DNA of 64,000 bases from Cellulomonas sp. WB94 (lineage in GTDB: Bacteria > Actinomycetota > Actinomycetes > Actinomycetales > Cellulomonadaceae): assembly GCF_003115775.1 (NCBI RefSeq), contig NZ_QEES01000002.1, positions 1,178,001-1,242,000 on the forward strand, written 5' to 3'. The notes beneath the pieces are model-generated. The model had not been told where the DNA came from and made no database searches. It worked only from the letters and a program-made list of their open reading frames with translations. This document shows, in pieces, positions 16,776-24,786 of the stretch (its first letter is position 1; each line of letters opens with the position of its first letter). The translations under genes and the position numbers were made by a program.

Positions 16776-17291
16776 ATGGACGTCATCGGCGTTCCGTCGC
16801 CCGGTGAGCAGCGTCTGAAGCCGGCAAGGCGGATGAAGGACGGGTGGCCAGCACCCGCCCTGGCGGGCGCGGCCGCGTTCTGGATCGCAAACCTCGCCAT
16901 CTCTGCGACTCCGGTGGCCGCCGATTATCGGTCCGCTCTCACCATCTCCTATGTGCCGATGCTGGTGGAGTCGGCGGCCGGTGGGTTGGTTCTGGGCAGC
17001 GTGGTGGCGTTCCTCCTTGTTCGCTTCCCGGCGAAGATCCCCGGGTCCGACCTGCTGAGCAAGGCCCTGCTGCTGGGAGTGGTGGCGATCGTCCTCCTGA
17101 CGGTTGGCCTCGAGCTTCCGTCGAAGTTGAGCTCGGACGTCGACGACCCGGCCCACTGGCTGTTGGTGGCCACGGTGTTCAACGTGATCCGCATCCTCGC
17201 CCTCGCGGCCACCATCGGTTGGGTCACAGGCGCCGGAGGCCAACGACGCAGCCGTCACCACGGGCGAACAACGAGGGAGACCAGGAAATGA
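16776..17291 (+). CDS. Membrane protein, unknown
   Basis: 171 residues with about four hydrophobic segments: AGAAAFWIANLAISATPV, YVPMLVESAAGGLVLGSVVAFLLV, LLLGVVAIVLLTVGL and TVFNVIRILALAATIGWVTG. The C-terminus is basic (RRSRHHGRTTRETRK). ATG 16776 is the first plausible start. The stop overlaps the following DUF4386 gene by 4 bp (ATGA), so the two are co-translated and probably act together in the membrane. No family recognised. Confidence 0.65.
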   Translation: MDVIGVPSPGEQRLKPARRMKDGWPAPALAGAAAFWIANLAISATPVAADYRSALTISYVPMLVESAAGGLVLGSVVAFLLVRFPAKIPGSDLLSKALLLGVVAIVLLTVGLELPSKLSSDVDDPAHWLLVATVFNVIRILALAATIGWVTGAGGQRRSRHHGRTTRETRK

Positions 17292-17998
17292 CCACCGTCA
17301 CCGCAATCCCGTTGGCACGCAGCGCCATGGCTAGACGGGCGGGCGTCCTGTACCTGACCTACATCGTCCTGAACATCGTCGCCAGCCTGGTGGGCCGCAT
17401 CGGCTTGAGCGATGCGGCGACGCTGGAGGCGACGATCGCCGACGACGAGGCGATGTTCCGCCTCGGACTCGTTGCGGCACTCGGATCCGGTCTGCTGTTC
17501 GTGCTCACGGCGTGGGCTCTCTACGCGCTCCTCCGCCCGGTCGACGGGACGGTTGCCCTGCTGTTCCTCGTCCTCAACGCTGTCGGGGTGGCTGTGCAGT
17601 GCGCCAGCTACCTCCCGCTTCTCACTGCCCTGTCCCTCCGAGACAGCTCCACCGGAACGGCGGGCCTCGACGGATTGGCTGCGCTGTCAGTCACCACGTA
17701 TCAGCCCGCGTTCGTCATGGCCCAGCTGTTCTTCTCGGCGTGGCTCTTCCCTCTCGGCTGGCTGGTCCTGCGCTCAGGATTCCTCCCACGCTTCCTGGGC
17801 TGGCTCCTCATCCTCGACGGCGTCGGAGTCCTCGTGTGGTTCCTCCAGGTGTTCCTTGCCCCGGACTACCCCGCGATCAGCTACCCGGCGTGGGCGATCG
17901 GCCTCGTCGCCGAGCTCGGGCTCGCTCTCTGGCTCGTCATCAAGGGCGCCGGACCCTATGAGACACCAACGGCCCCGTCGCCGGACGCCGCGGTCTGA
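17288..17998 (+). CDS. DUF4386-family membrane protein
   Basis: 236 residues with roughly six membrane spans. MARRAGVLYLTYIVLNIVASLVG at the N-terminus, FRLGLVAALGSGLLFVLTAWALY in the middle and LFFSAWLFPLGWLVLRSGFLPRFLGWLLILDGVG follow the DUF4386 pattern. Function of that family is unknown. The ATG overlaps the upstream membrane gene; CCAGGAA provides a modest ribosome-binding site. Probably an operon of two membrane proteins. Confidence 0.75.
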   Translation: MTTVTAIPLARSAMARRAGVLYLTYIVLNIVASLVGRIGLSDAATLEATIADDEAMFRLGLVAALGSGLLFVLTAWALYALLRPVDGTVALLFLVLNAVGVAVQCASYLPLLTALSLRDSSTGTAGLDGLAALSVTTYQPAFVMAQLFFSAWLFPLGWLVLRSGFLPRFLGWLLILDGVGVLVWFLQVFLAPDYPAISYPAWAIGLVAELGLALWLVIKGAGPYETPTAPSPDAAV

Positions 17999-18043
17999 GC
18001 GCTCCGAGCGAGCAGGCCGGTCGCACAGCTGGTCGCGGTCCGC

Positions 18044-18129
18044 CGGCGAGCAGCGCGACGTCCGTGCGGTGGTGCGACCCAGGTAGTCCCCGCGTGCAGC
18101 ACCTGCATGCCGGGCAGCGCTTCGGCGTC
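18044..18129 (-). pseudogene. Degenerate purD 3'-end relic B
   Basis: Two blocks of near identity to purD. 18044-18083 matches the purD 3' end from 24791 and still encodes [12 protein letters not shown] with a replaced terminal residue. 18086-18129 matches 24965-25008 with four changes. About 130 bp of purD between the blocks is missing. Together with relic C it reads as one purD copy split by the FAD oxidoreductase pseudogene. Confidence 0.65.
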
Positions 18130-18204
18130 ACGGTGCGAACCTCCTGGATCAACCCGCGGGACAGGTCTTTCACGCTGTCGGTGGCCGCTCGTAACGTGGT
18201 GCGC

Positions 18205-19581
18205 GTGACAGTGGACGAGCTCGCGACCTCATTGGCCGGTGCGCTGACCGGATCGGTCGTCCTGCCCCACTCGCCCGAGTTCGACCGGGCCCGCCTCTAC
18301 CACGGCAGGCCTGGCGACCCCGCGGCCGTGGTGCAGGTAGCCGATGCTTCCGACGTGGCCGTGGCCATCGCGCTCGCCCGGGGGCGGGGCTGCCGGTCGC
18401 GGTGCGCGGTGGAGGCCACAGCACCTGGGAGTCGCTGCCGGGCGCTGTGGTCGTGGACCTGCGCGCGTTGCACGAGGTGGAGCTCGACGACTCCGCGCGG
18501 GCTCTCCAGGACGGCACCAGGCTGGTGCACGTCGGTGGGGGCGCAACCTGGGGCGAGGTCGCCGAGCAGCTCTCCCGACACGGCCTGGCGATCAGCTCGG
18601 GCGACACGCGGTCGGTGGGCGTGGGCGGACTGACCCTGGGAGGGGGCATCGGTTGGGTGGTGCGGGGCTGGGGCCTCGCGCTCGACCAGCTGGTCAGCGC
18701 CCAGCTGGTCACCGCGGCCGGGGAGGTGCTCGAGATCTCTGCGTCTTCGCTCCCGGAGCTGTTCTGGGGCGTGCGCGGCGGCGGCGGGAACCTGGGGGTC
18801 GTCACCCGGTTCGACTTCATCGCTCACCCGCTGGCCGAGGTCGTCCACGCGAACGTCCAGCTCGACCCGTCGGACCTCGGCGTCCTGGTGCGGGCATTCC
18901 GCGATCTCATGCGGCAGGCCCCGCGCGAGATGAACGGCTCCCTGGTGCGAACCCCGCAGATCGGTCCGCAGATGCCCAGCCGCACGATGATCGAGCTCGC
19001 CTGGGCCAGCTCCGACGAGGCCGCAGCGCGGCAGGCGCTCGCCCCGTTCCTTGCGCTGCCGCAGGTGACGCACTCCGAGGTCTCCGCGACCCGATACCTC
19101 GACCTGCTCCAGGAGCCGCCGATGCCACCACCCGACATCCCGATGCCGATGATCATCGACCAGAACGGTTGGTTCGCCTCACGTGGTGGCGGCGCTGGTC
19201 AGCGCTTCAGACGCGGCCGCGGGCGGACTGTTCATGGTGCGCTGGCTCGGCGGGGCGTTCAGCGACGTGGACCCGGACGCCACCGCTATCGCGTTCCGCG
19301 ACGCCGAGGCGTTCGTGGTAATTGCCGGGTTCGTCATGCCGGGGGAATCGGGGGGCGCTGTCGAGGTGCTGCAATCCGCACTCCAGCCGGTCGCGAACTT
19401 GTCCGCGGGCGCCTACGGCAACTTCTCGAACTCGGTGGCACCCGGGCTCACGGAACGGATGTACCCGCCGGCAACCCTGACCCGGCTGCGCGCACTCAAG
19501 CGCGAGTGGGACCCAGACAACCTCTTCGCCCGGAACCACAACGTCGTTGACCCTCTTCCACCGTCTCACGTTGCTGGCTAG
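18205..19581 (+). pseudogene. FAD-linked (BBE-type) oxidoreductase, broken by two frameshifts
   Basis: Reading starts at GTG 18205 (VTVDELATSLAGALTG). The frame carrying RPGDPAAVVQVADASDVAVAI changes at about 18375-18400 to one with VRGGGHSTWESLPGAVVVDL, whose His would bind FAD covalently, and SVGVGGLTLGGGIGWV. It changes back near 19175-19190 to the C-terminus with GAYGNFSNSV and LRALKREWDPDNLFARNHNV, the BBE-domain ending. All three parts together give one ~455-residue berberine-bridge-like oxidase. Either this is a decayed gene or the assembly has two single-base errors; the first junction lies in a G-rich run where errors are common. It lies between two purD relics. Confidence 0.8.
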
Positions 19582-19698
19582 TGTCTGGCGCCATGGACCT
19601 CCAGGAGCAAGTCGAGGTCTACGTCACCAGTCAACCCGAGCCCAAGCAGGCTGACCTTCGGCAGGTCCACGTGCGCACCCTGGAGGTAATTCCCCTGC

Positions 19699-19759
19699 TC
19701 TTGCTGGTCAGCGCGAGACCGACGTAAAGCACGCCGGCGAACGGCGTTCCGCGGCGGGC
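19699..19759 (-). pseudogene. Degenerate purD internal relic C
   Basis: About 60 bp matching the purD interior at 25237-25297 with only two or three substitutions. On the minus strand the part before the changes still spells [11 protein letters not shown]-type coding with one codon turned into a stop-like triplet region. It has no ribosome-binding site and is not a gene. The block lies downstream of the FAD pseudogene in the order expected if relics B and C were once one copy. Confidence 0.7.
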
Positions 19760-19815
19760 GCTGCCTCAAGCGGACCTGGGAGACCGCCGCCGACAGCCAT
19801 GGGAGCATCGCTACC

Positions 19816-20466
19816 ATGACCGGGCGAGAGGTCGTCGAGCGAATTCTGGCGTTCGTCGAGGTGGAGCACGTCGCGGCGGGCGGGCCAGCTGGTGACCTCG
19901 CCGCGGCCTGGCTGGTGCACGTCACCGAGACGACGCGGGCCGCGCTCCTGCTCAACGGTCGCGGCCTCCAGGAGGTTGCCGCGCCACTGCGGCGCTCCGT
20001 CCTGGAGCACGCGCTATGGATGCACTGGCTGAGCCGCAATCAGGACATCGCGCTGGACACCGTGCGCGCGAAGCGACGGCGCGCCGTCGCCCTGAACGAA
20101 GCGGCGCTACGCGAGTGGGCCGACTGGTCGCCCGCGGCCGTCGACGAAGTGATGAAGATCGAGGAACGTCACGTGCCGTCGGTAAAGGAGCTGATTGCGG
20201 ATCTGGTCGATGCCGAGCGCGCCGAGAGGCCCGGGGAACCGACGACGAATCAGGGCTGGTACGCGGCGTACTGGAGTGACTCGGAATCGTCCCACCCAAG
20301 CCTCAGCACGGCGGCCCGCCACGACGAAGATGTGCCCCACGACGCAATGCTCGGCTCGACGGTCCTCCTTGCACTCTCCGCGTTCTCGCAGCTTCTCCCG
20401 GGCGACCCCTGGTCCGACCAGATCGAACGCTTCGCGGAGGAGCTGGCGGAGTCCGTCCGGAGGTGA
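19816..20466 (+). CDS. Hypothetical cytoplasmic protein
   Basis: 216 residues, helical and charged, no signal peptide or membrane span. Notable segments: REVVERILAFVEVEHV, VTETTRAALLLNGRGLQEVAAPLRRSVLEHALWMHWLSRN and a C-terminal DPWSDQIERFAEELAESVRR. The pattern of a long helical bundle with LRRS/LEHALWM vaguely recalls DUF5677-type proteins found in defence neighbourhoods, but I cannot claim membership. ATG 19816 is the only good start. It lies between purD relic C and the arr fragment, in accessory DNA. Confidence 0.55.
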   Translation: MTGREVVERILAFVEVEHVAAGGPAGDLAAAWLVHVTETTRAALLLNGRGLQEVAAPLRRSVLEHALWMHWLSRNQDIALDTVRAKRRRAVALNEAALREWADWSPAAVDEVMKIEERHVPSVKELIADLVDAERAERPGEPTTNQGWYAAYWSDSESSHPSLSTAARHDEDVPHDAMLGSTVLLALSAFSQLLPGDPWSDQIERFAEELAESVRR

Positions 20467-20579
20467 GCCACGGGCGACGTGAGGGCTGCGACGCCACATC
20501 CTTGGCACACGAACGCACCACCGGTGGCAGATCCGGGCGAGCGTCGCCGCCCTCAACGCGGCATGAGCGGATGAGCCGA

Positions 20580-20618
20580 TCAGTTGATGATGTCCCCGCG
20601 TTCATCGGCGCGGATAGC
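20580..20618 (-). pseudogene. arr: Detached 3' end of arr (original C-terminus and stop)
   Basis: Read on the minus strand in phase with arr codons, this piece gives ...AIR-ADERGDIIN followed by TGA at 20580-20582. It directly continues the arr frame at 23770-24149 once the IS256-family element is removed, sharing the 8-bp duplication. It is therefore the severed tail of the rifampin ADP-ribosyltransferase gene. Confidence 0.85.
20611..20618. repeat. Target-site duplication, left copy (CGGATAGC)
   Basis: Eight bases CGGATAGC directly before the left end of the IS256-family element; an identical copy follows its right end at 23770-23777. Eight to nine bp is the duplication size known for IS256. 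Confidence 0.85.
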
Positions 20619-20740
20619 GGTGGCGTCCCGTGAGGTGGTGTAGTTCTCGATCTTCTTCGTCGTGGTGACCACGACGGAGAAGGCCATCGTGCGATGGTCG
20701 GTGAGACCGGACTAGGGAACTCACGGAAGGACATCGCACG

Positions 20741-21937
20741 ATGGCTATGGACCAGTCTGCCCTGCTCGACCTGCTCGCCGCATTGAAGGACACCGACGTC
20801 AGCGACCGGATCCGGACCGCGACCGAGCACCTGTATCAAGAGCTGATCGACGCCGAGGCGACCGCGGTGATCGGCGCCGGCCCCTGGCAGCGCACGCAGG
20901 CCCGCACGGCGTTGCGCAACGGGTCGCGGGACCGGGTGTTGACGACCACGGCCGGGGACCTGGACCTGCGGATCCCCAAGCTGCGCACCGGGTCGTTCTT
21001 CCCGTCCTTGCTCGAGCGGCGCCGCCGGGTCGACCAGGCACTGTTCGCGGTCGTGATGGAGGCCTACCTGCACGGGGTCAGCACCAGGAAGGTCGACGAC
21101 CTGGTCAGGGCCCTGGGGGCCGACACCGGGATCTCCAAGAGTGAGGTCTCCCGGATCTGCGCGGGCCTGGACGAGGAGGTCTCGGCGTTCCGTGACCGGT
21201 CCCTGGCCGACGCGGGGTTCCCCTACGTGTTCCTGGACGCGACGTACTGCAAGGCCAGGGTCGGGCGCCGGGTGGTGTCCCAGGCCGTGGTCATCGCCAC
21301 CGGGGTCCGCGCCGACGGGCACCGTGAGGTCCTCGGCTTCGACGTCGGAGACTCCGAGAACGGCGCCTTCTGGACCAGCTTCCTGCGCTCGCTCAAGGCC
21401 CGCGGGCTGGGCGGTGTGGCGCTGGTCATCTCCGACGCCCACGAGGGCCTGAAGACCGCGATCGCCTCGGTCCTGCTCGGCTCGTCCTGGCAACGCTGCC
21501 GGGTCCACTTCACCCGCAACGTCCTCGACGCGGTGTCCAAGACGAACGCCGAGATGGTCGCCGCCGCGATCCGCACGATCTTCGCCCAACCCGACGCCGC
21601 CCACGTCGCCGAGCAGTTCGAAGTCATCGCGACCATGCTGACCCGCTCCCACCCGAAGGTCGGGCACATGCTCACCGACGCCCGCGAGGACCTGCTCGCC
21701 TTCACCGCGTTCCCCGCCAGCCACTGGAAGAAGATCTGGTCGACCAACCCCCTGGAACGACTGAACAAGGAGGTCAAACGCCGCACCGACGTCGTGGGGG
21801 TCTTCCCCAACCCCGCCGCCCTGCTGCGCCTGGCCGGCGCCGTCCTGGTCGAGGCCCACGACGAATGGGCCGCCACCGACCGCCGCTACCTATCCGAGAA
21901 CTCCATGGCCCAACTCGCCACCATGACCCTGACCTGA
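20741..21937 (+). CDS. IS256-family transposase, C-terminus trimmed by nested IS
   Basis: 398-residue mutator-type transposase. Core motifs: RNGSRDRVLTTTAGDLDLRIPKLR, FLDATYCKARVGRR (first catalytic Asp), LVISDAHEGLKTAI (second Asp), CRVHFTRNVLDAV and FPASHWKKIWSTNPLERLNKEVKRRT, which carries the family C-terminal signature. The present stop is created by the inner element's first bases. If that element is removed, translation runs on through TQEVDHTELLTA to a TGA near 23710, 11 residues longer. Trimming of the tail may or may not impair activity. Confidence 0.93.
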   Translation: MAMDQSALLDLLAALKDTDVSDRIRTATEHLYQELIDAEATAVIGAGPWQRTQARTALRNGSRDRVLTTTAGDLDLRIPKLRTGSFFPSLLERRRRVDQALFAVVMEAYLHGVSTRKVDDLVRALGADTGISKSEVSRICAGLDEEVSAFRDRSLADAGFPYVFLDATYCKARVGRRVVSQAVVIATGVRADGHREVLGFDVGDSENGAFWTSFLRSLKARGLGGVALVISDAHEGLKTAIASVLLGSSWQRCRVHFTRNVLDAVSKTNAEMVAAAIRTIFAQPDAAHVAEQFEVIATMLTRSHPKVGHMLTDAREDLLAFTAFPASHWKKIWSTNPLERLNKEVKRRTDVVGVFPNPAALLRLAGAVLVEAHDEWAATDRRYLSENSMAQLATMTLT

Positions 21938-23667
21938 CTCGTGCCACGTTCGGTCCTCGAGGGTGGGCGCGGGTCGCTGACCTGCTGTTTCGTTGTGCGC
22001 TCGGGTGCGATGTGGTCACTAAGAACCTCGTCGTGCAAGCCTTCGGGGGTGGTCTCGCGGTTCGTGCGCAAGGTCCGCACCGCTTCGGGAGCGGTCGCGG
22101 TCCAGATCGTCACGCGCCGGGGCCGGCAGGTCGAACAGGTCGAGCACGTCGGGTCAGCGCATAGCGATGCCGAGCTCGCGTTGCTGCTGGCCGTAGCGCG
22201 TGAGCGGCTGTCCCCAGGCCAAGACGCCCTGGACCTCGGGGACCTGTTGGTGGTCCCGGCGCGGATGGACGACGTCGCGGACTGGACCGCCGAACCGGAA
22301 CTGCTCCTGCAGCCGGCGACGCCGGCGGCCGGTGGGCGTCCTGCGGCCGTCGCCGCAGGTGGGCGGGTCGTGGGGACCTCCGCGGACCTGTTGTGGAAGG
22401 TCCTGACCAGCGAATACACCCGGCTGGGGTTCGACGTCCTGGGCGATGACGGGTTCCGGGCGATGGTCCTGGCACGGATCGTGGAGCCGACCTCCAAGGC
22501 CGAGGTCGTCCGCGTCCTGGACGAACTCGACGCACCGGCGGTCAGCCTGCGCACGTTGTTCCGGTCGCTGGCCCGGTGCCAGGCCCAGGACTACCGCGAC
22601 ACGTTGGCCAGGGCCGCGTGGGCGCACTCGGTCCGCACCACCGGGACATCGGTCCTGATCTTGTACGACGTGACGACGCTGCACTTCGAGCGGCCGGACG
22701 AGGACGAGCTGCGCAGGGTCGGGATGAGCAAGGAGCACCGCGTGGACCCCCAGGTTCAGGTCGGGCTGCTGGTCGACCCGGGCGGGTTCCCGCTCGAGGT
22801 GCACCTGTTCGAGGGCAGCAAGGCCGAGACGACCACTCTGATCCCCGTACTGACCGCGTTCGGCAAGCGGCACGACGTCACGGACCTGGTCGTCGTCGCC
22901 GACGCCGGGATGCTCTCGGCGGGCAACCTGAACGCCCTGGAGGACGCCGGGTTCTGCTTCATCGTCGGCTCGCGGATCACCCGGGCCCCCTACGACCTGG
23001 CCGATCACTTCGAACGGCACGGCAACTACTTCACCGACGGGCAGGTCCTGGAATCGACCCGGGACATGGGCACCGGCAAGGCGGCCCGGGCCCGGCGGGT
23101 GGTCTACCAGTGGAAGTTCGCCCGCGAGCAGCACGACAACAAGGCCATCAACGCGATGATCGACCGGGCCGAGAAGATCGCCGACGGCCGCGCCCCGTTG
23201 AAGAAGGCCCGGTTCCTCAAGATCACCGGAGCCACCAAGGAACTCGACCAGGCCACCATCGACCGGGCCCGCCAGTTGGCGGGCCTCAAGGGCTACGTCA
23301 CCAACCTGCCGACCGCCACGATGGACGGCGCGGCGGTCATCGCGGCCTACCACGACCTATGGCACGTCGAGCAGTCGTTCCGCATGACCAAGTCCGACCT
23401 ACGAGCCCGGCCCGTGTTCCACCACCAACGCGACGCCATCGAAGCCCACCTGACGGTGGTGTTCGCCGCCCTGGCCGTCGCCCGCCATCTGCAAGACCTC
23501 ACCGGCATGAGCATCAAGAAGATCGTCCAGGCCCTGCGCACCGCACGCTCAGCAACCATCGAGATCAACGGCCAACGCCTCACCCTCGACCCCGACCTCA
23601 CCGAGACCGCCCGCGCCATCCTCAACCGACTCGAAACCGGTCACTAAGGCAAGTGGCACGAGTCGGG
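21934..23667 (+). mobile_element. IS1634-type (IS4 group) element nested in the IS256 transposase gene
   Basis: About 1.73 kb, bounded by CTGACTCGTGCCAC at the left and, inverted, CCCGACTCGTGCCAC at the right. The 6-bp CCTGAC occurs at 21928-21933 and again at 23668-23673 as a target duplication. One intact transposase gene fills it. It must be the younger of the two insertions. Confidence 0.85.
22049..23647 (+). CDS. IS1634-type DDE transposase
   Basis: 532 residues from GTG 22049 (VVSRFVRKVRTASGAVAVQI), chosen because relatives begin at the equivalent FVRKVRT; in-frame ATG 22010 and GTG 21941 are possible but add unlike sequence. Core: LILYDVTTLHFE and LVVVADAGMLSAGNLNAL supply catalytic Asps, and YHDLWHVEQSFRMTKSDLRARPVFH the Glu. 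The following IEAHLTVVFAALAVARHLQ is the usual end of IS1634/IS1549 transposases. It appears intact and probably functional. Confidence 0.9.
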   Translation: MVSRFVRKVRTASGAVAVQIVTRRGRQVEQVEHVGSAHSDAELALLLAVARERLSPGQDALDLGDLLVVPARMDDVADWTAEPELLLQPATPAAGGRPAAVAAGGRVVGTSADLLWKVLTSEYTRLGFDVLGDDGFRAMVLARIVEPTSKAEVVRVLDELDAPAVSLRTLFRSLARCQAQDYRDTLARAAWAHSVRTTGTSVLILYDVTTLHFERPDEDELRRVGMSKEHRVDPQVQVGLLVDPGGFPLEVHLFEGSKAETTTLIPVLTAFGKRHDVTDLVVVADAGMLSAGNLNALEDAGFCFIVGSRITRAPYDLADHFERHGNYFTDGQVLESTRDMGTGKAARARRVVYQWKFAREQHDNKAINAMIDRAEKIADGRAPLKKARFLKITGATKELDQATIDRARQLAGLKGYVTNLPTATMDGAAVIAAYHDLWHVEQSFRMTKSDLRARPVFHHQRDAIEAHLTVVFAALAVARHLQDLTGMSIKKIVQALRTARSATIEINGQRLTLDPDLTETARAILNRLETGH

Positions 23668-23753
23668 CCTGACGACCCAGGAGGTGGACCACACCGAACT
23701 CCTCACGGCATGATCTGAGCACTGACCCGCACGGTGTCGAGAAACTCCACCAC

Positions 23754-24149
23754 TCAGCGGGACGTCACCCGGATAGCCTCCAGGCGCTCGCGCCATGCCC
23801 GCAACTCCGCAGGGCTTTGCCGCTTCCAGTCGGTTACCTCGTCGACGATCCTGAGCGGCTCTCGACTGCGGTAGGACCTGGTGGGATTGCCGGGGAACTT
23901 CTTGTCAGTCACGTTGGGGTCGTCCTCGAACGCCCCGGTCGGCTCAACAACGTAGACGCGGGGAGCGCCGTCACCTTCTGCGAGTTCCGCGGCCAGTCCT
24001 GCACCGTCGAGCAGCGCGGTGGAGTAGATGTGGTTCATCACCACATCGGGCCGGTAGTTCGACCGGAAGCCAGCCGTGAGAAATTCGCCCAGCCTCAGGT
24101 CGGCTCTAGTGCCATGGAAGAACAGACCCTCGCCCAGCACCTCGTTCAC
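23754..24149 (-). CDS. arr: Rifampin ADP-ribosyltransferase, 3' end replaced by IS sequence
   Basis: 131-residue Arr-type enzyme, which inactivates rifamycins by ADP-ribosylation using NAD+. Motifs: GLFFHGTRADLRLGEF, NHIYSTALLDGAGLAAELA, PRVYVVEPTGAFEDDP, NLTDKKFPGNP-like NVTDKKFPGNPTRSYRSREPL, all matching Arr. The start is GTG 24147-24149; the N-terminus is a little shorter than the ~140-residue norm. The last four residues (VTSR) and the stop are encoded by the IS256 terminal repeat; the native end was ADERGDIIN. The catalytic body is complete, so activity could persist. Confidence 0.88.
   Translation of the reverse strand: MNEVLGEGLFFHGTRADLRLGEFLTAGFRSNYRPDVVMNHIYSTALLDGAGLAAELAEGDGAPRVYVVEPTGAFEDDPNVTDKKFPGNPTRSYRSREPLRIVDEVTDWKRQSPAELRAWRERLEAIRVTSR
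23770..23777. repeat. Target-site duplication, right copy (CGGATAGC)
   Basis: Exact copy of 20611-20618 immediately outside the IS256 right end, within arr codons for EAIR on the minus strand. Confidence 0.85.
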
Positions 24150-24261
24150 GACGACAGCCTACGAGTCGCGCACATCGGACGACAGGATCGATCGCGGTGC
24201 ACGTCGCACGTCTCCGGCCCGATCTTCCGTCACGCCCCGTCGGCCGACCGTAGCGACGCGG

Positions 24262-24669
24262 TCAGTCGACGAGGAACGCGACCGGATCGATTCCCAGCCG
24301 GAGCAGCAGCACGACGAGCGACAGCAACGCAGCCACGGCTGCGGCAGCGAGCCCCTGCAGAACCGGCGGCCAACGGCGTGCCGGGGTGGACTCAGTCAGC
24401 CGAGCTGCTCCGGCAGTCGTGACCAGCGCGACTCCGGCAGCCAGAGCGAAGGCCCACCCGAACGTGCCCGCGTCGGTAGACGCGATCCCGGACTCGGGGG
24501 CGAGCACCTGTACCGAGCCACCTACGAGCGCCTGCATCACGAGGAGTCCCACGCTCAGCGCGGCGAGGCCGACCACTGTGACCGCAGTGAATCCCAGCGC
24601 CCACATCATGGTGCGACGCCTTGTCGGGCCCGCCGACCTCCTCGGCGGCGCGGTCAGGTGGCTGTTCAC
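24262..24669 (-). CDS. Small membrane protein, unknown
   Basis: 135 residues from GTG 24667-24669 (VNSHLTAPPRRSAGPTRRR), with GGGGAGC just upstream; an internal ATG before MWALGFTAV is also possible. Three hydrophobic segments: MMWALGFTAVTVVGLAALSVGLLVMQAL, GTFGWAFALAAGVALVTTAGAARL and LQGLAAAAVAALLSLVVLLLRLG. A basic N-terminus precedes the first span. No family recognised. It follows purD on the same strand at a distance of ~120 bp. Confidence 0.6.
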   Translation of the reverse strand: MNSHLTAPPRRSAGPTRRRTMMWALGFTAVTVVGLAALSVGLLVMQALVGGSVQVLAPESGIASTDAGTFGWAFALAAGVALVTTAGAARLTESTPARRWPPVLQGLAAAAVAALLSLVVLLLRLGIDPVAFLVD

Positions 24670-24786
24670 GCTCCCCAGTCTGCCGTCGTGCCTCCCGGCA
24701 GGGCGGCATGACCGGTGGTTCGCTCCGCACGTCGTCCTGGCAGCGCAGTCGTGCCCCCGCACGGCGGACACACGGCCGTCACGCTG

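Larger units (their letters stand above)
20619..23769 (+). mobile_element. IS256-family element carrying a nested IS1634-type element
   Basis: Terminal inverted repeats: left GGTGGCGTCCCG then TGAGGTGGTGTAGTTCTCGA (20619-20650); right end on the opposite strand GGTGACGTCCCG, then CTGAGTGGTGGAGTTTCTCGA. The 8-bp duplication CGGATAGC flanks it. Without the inner element it would be ~1.42 kb, normal for IS256. It lies within the 3' end of arr. Confidence 0.88.
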
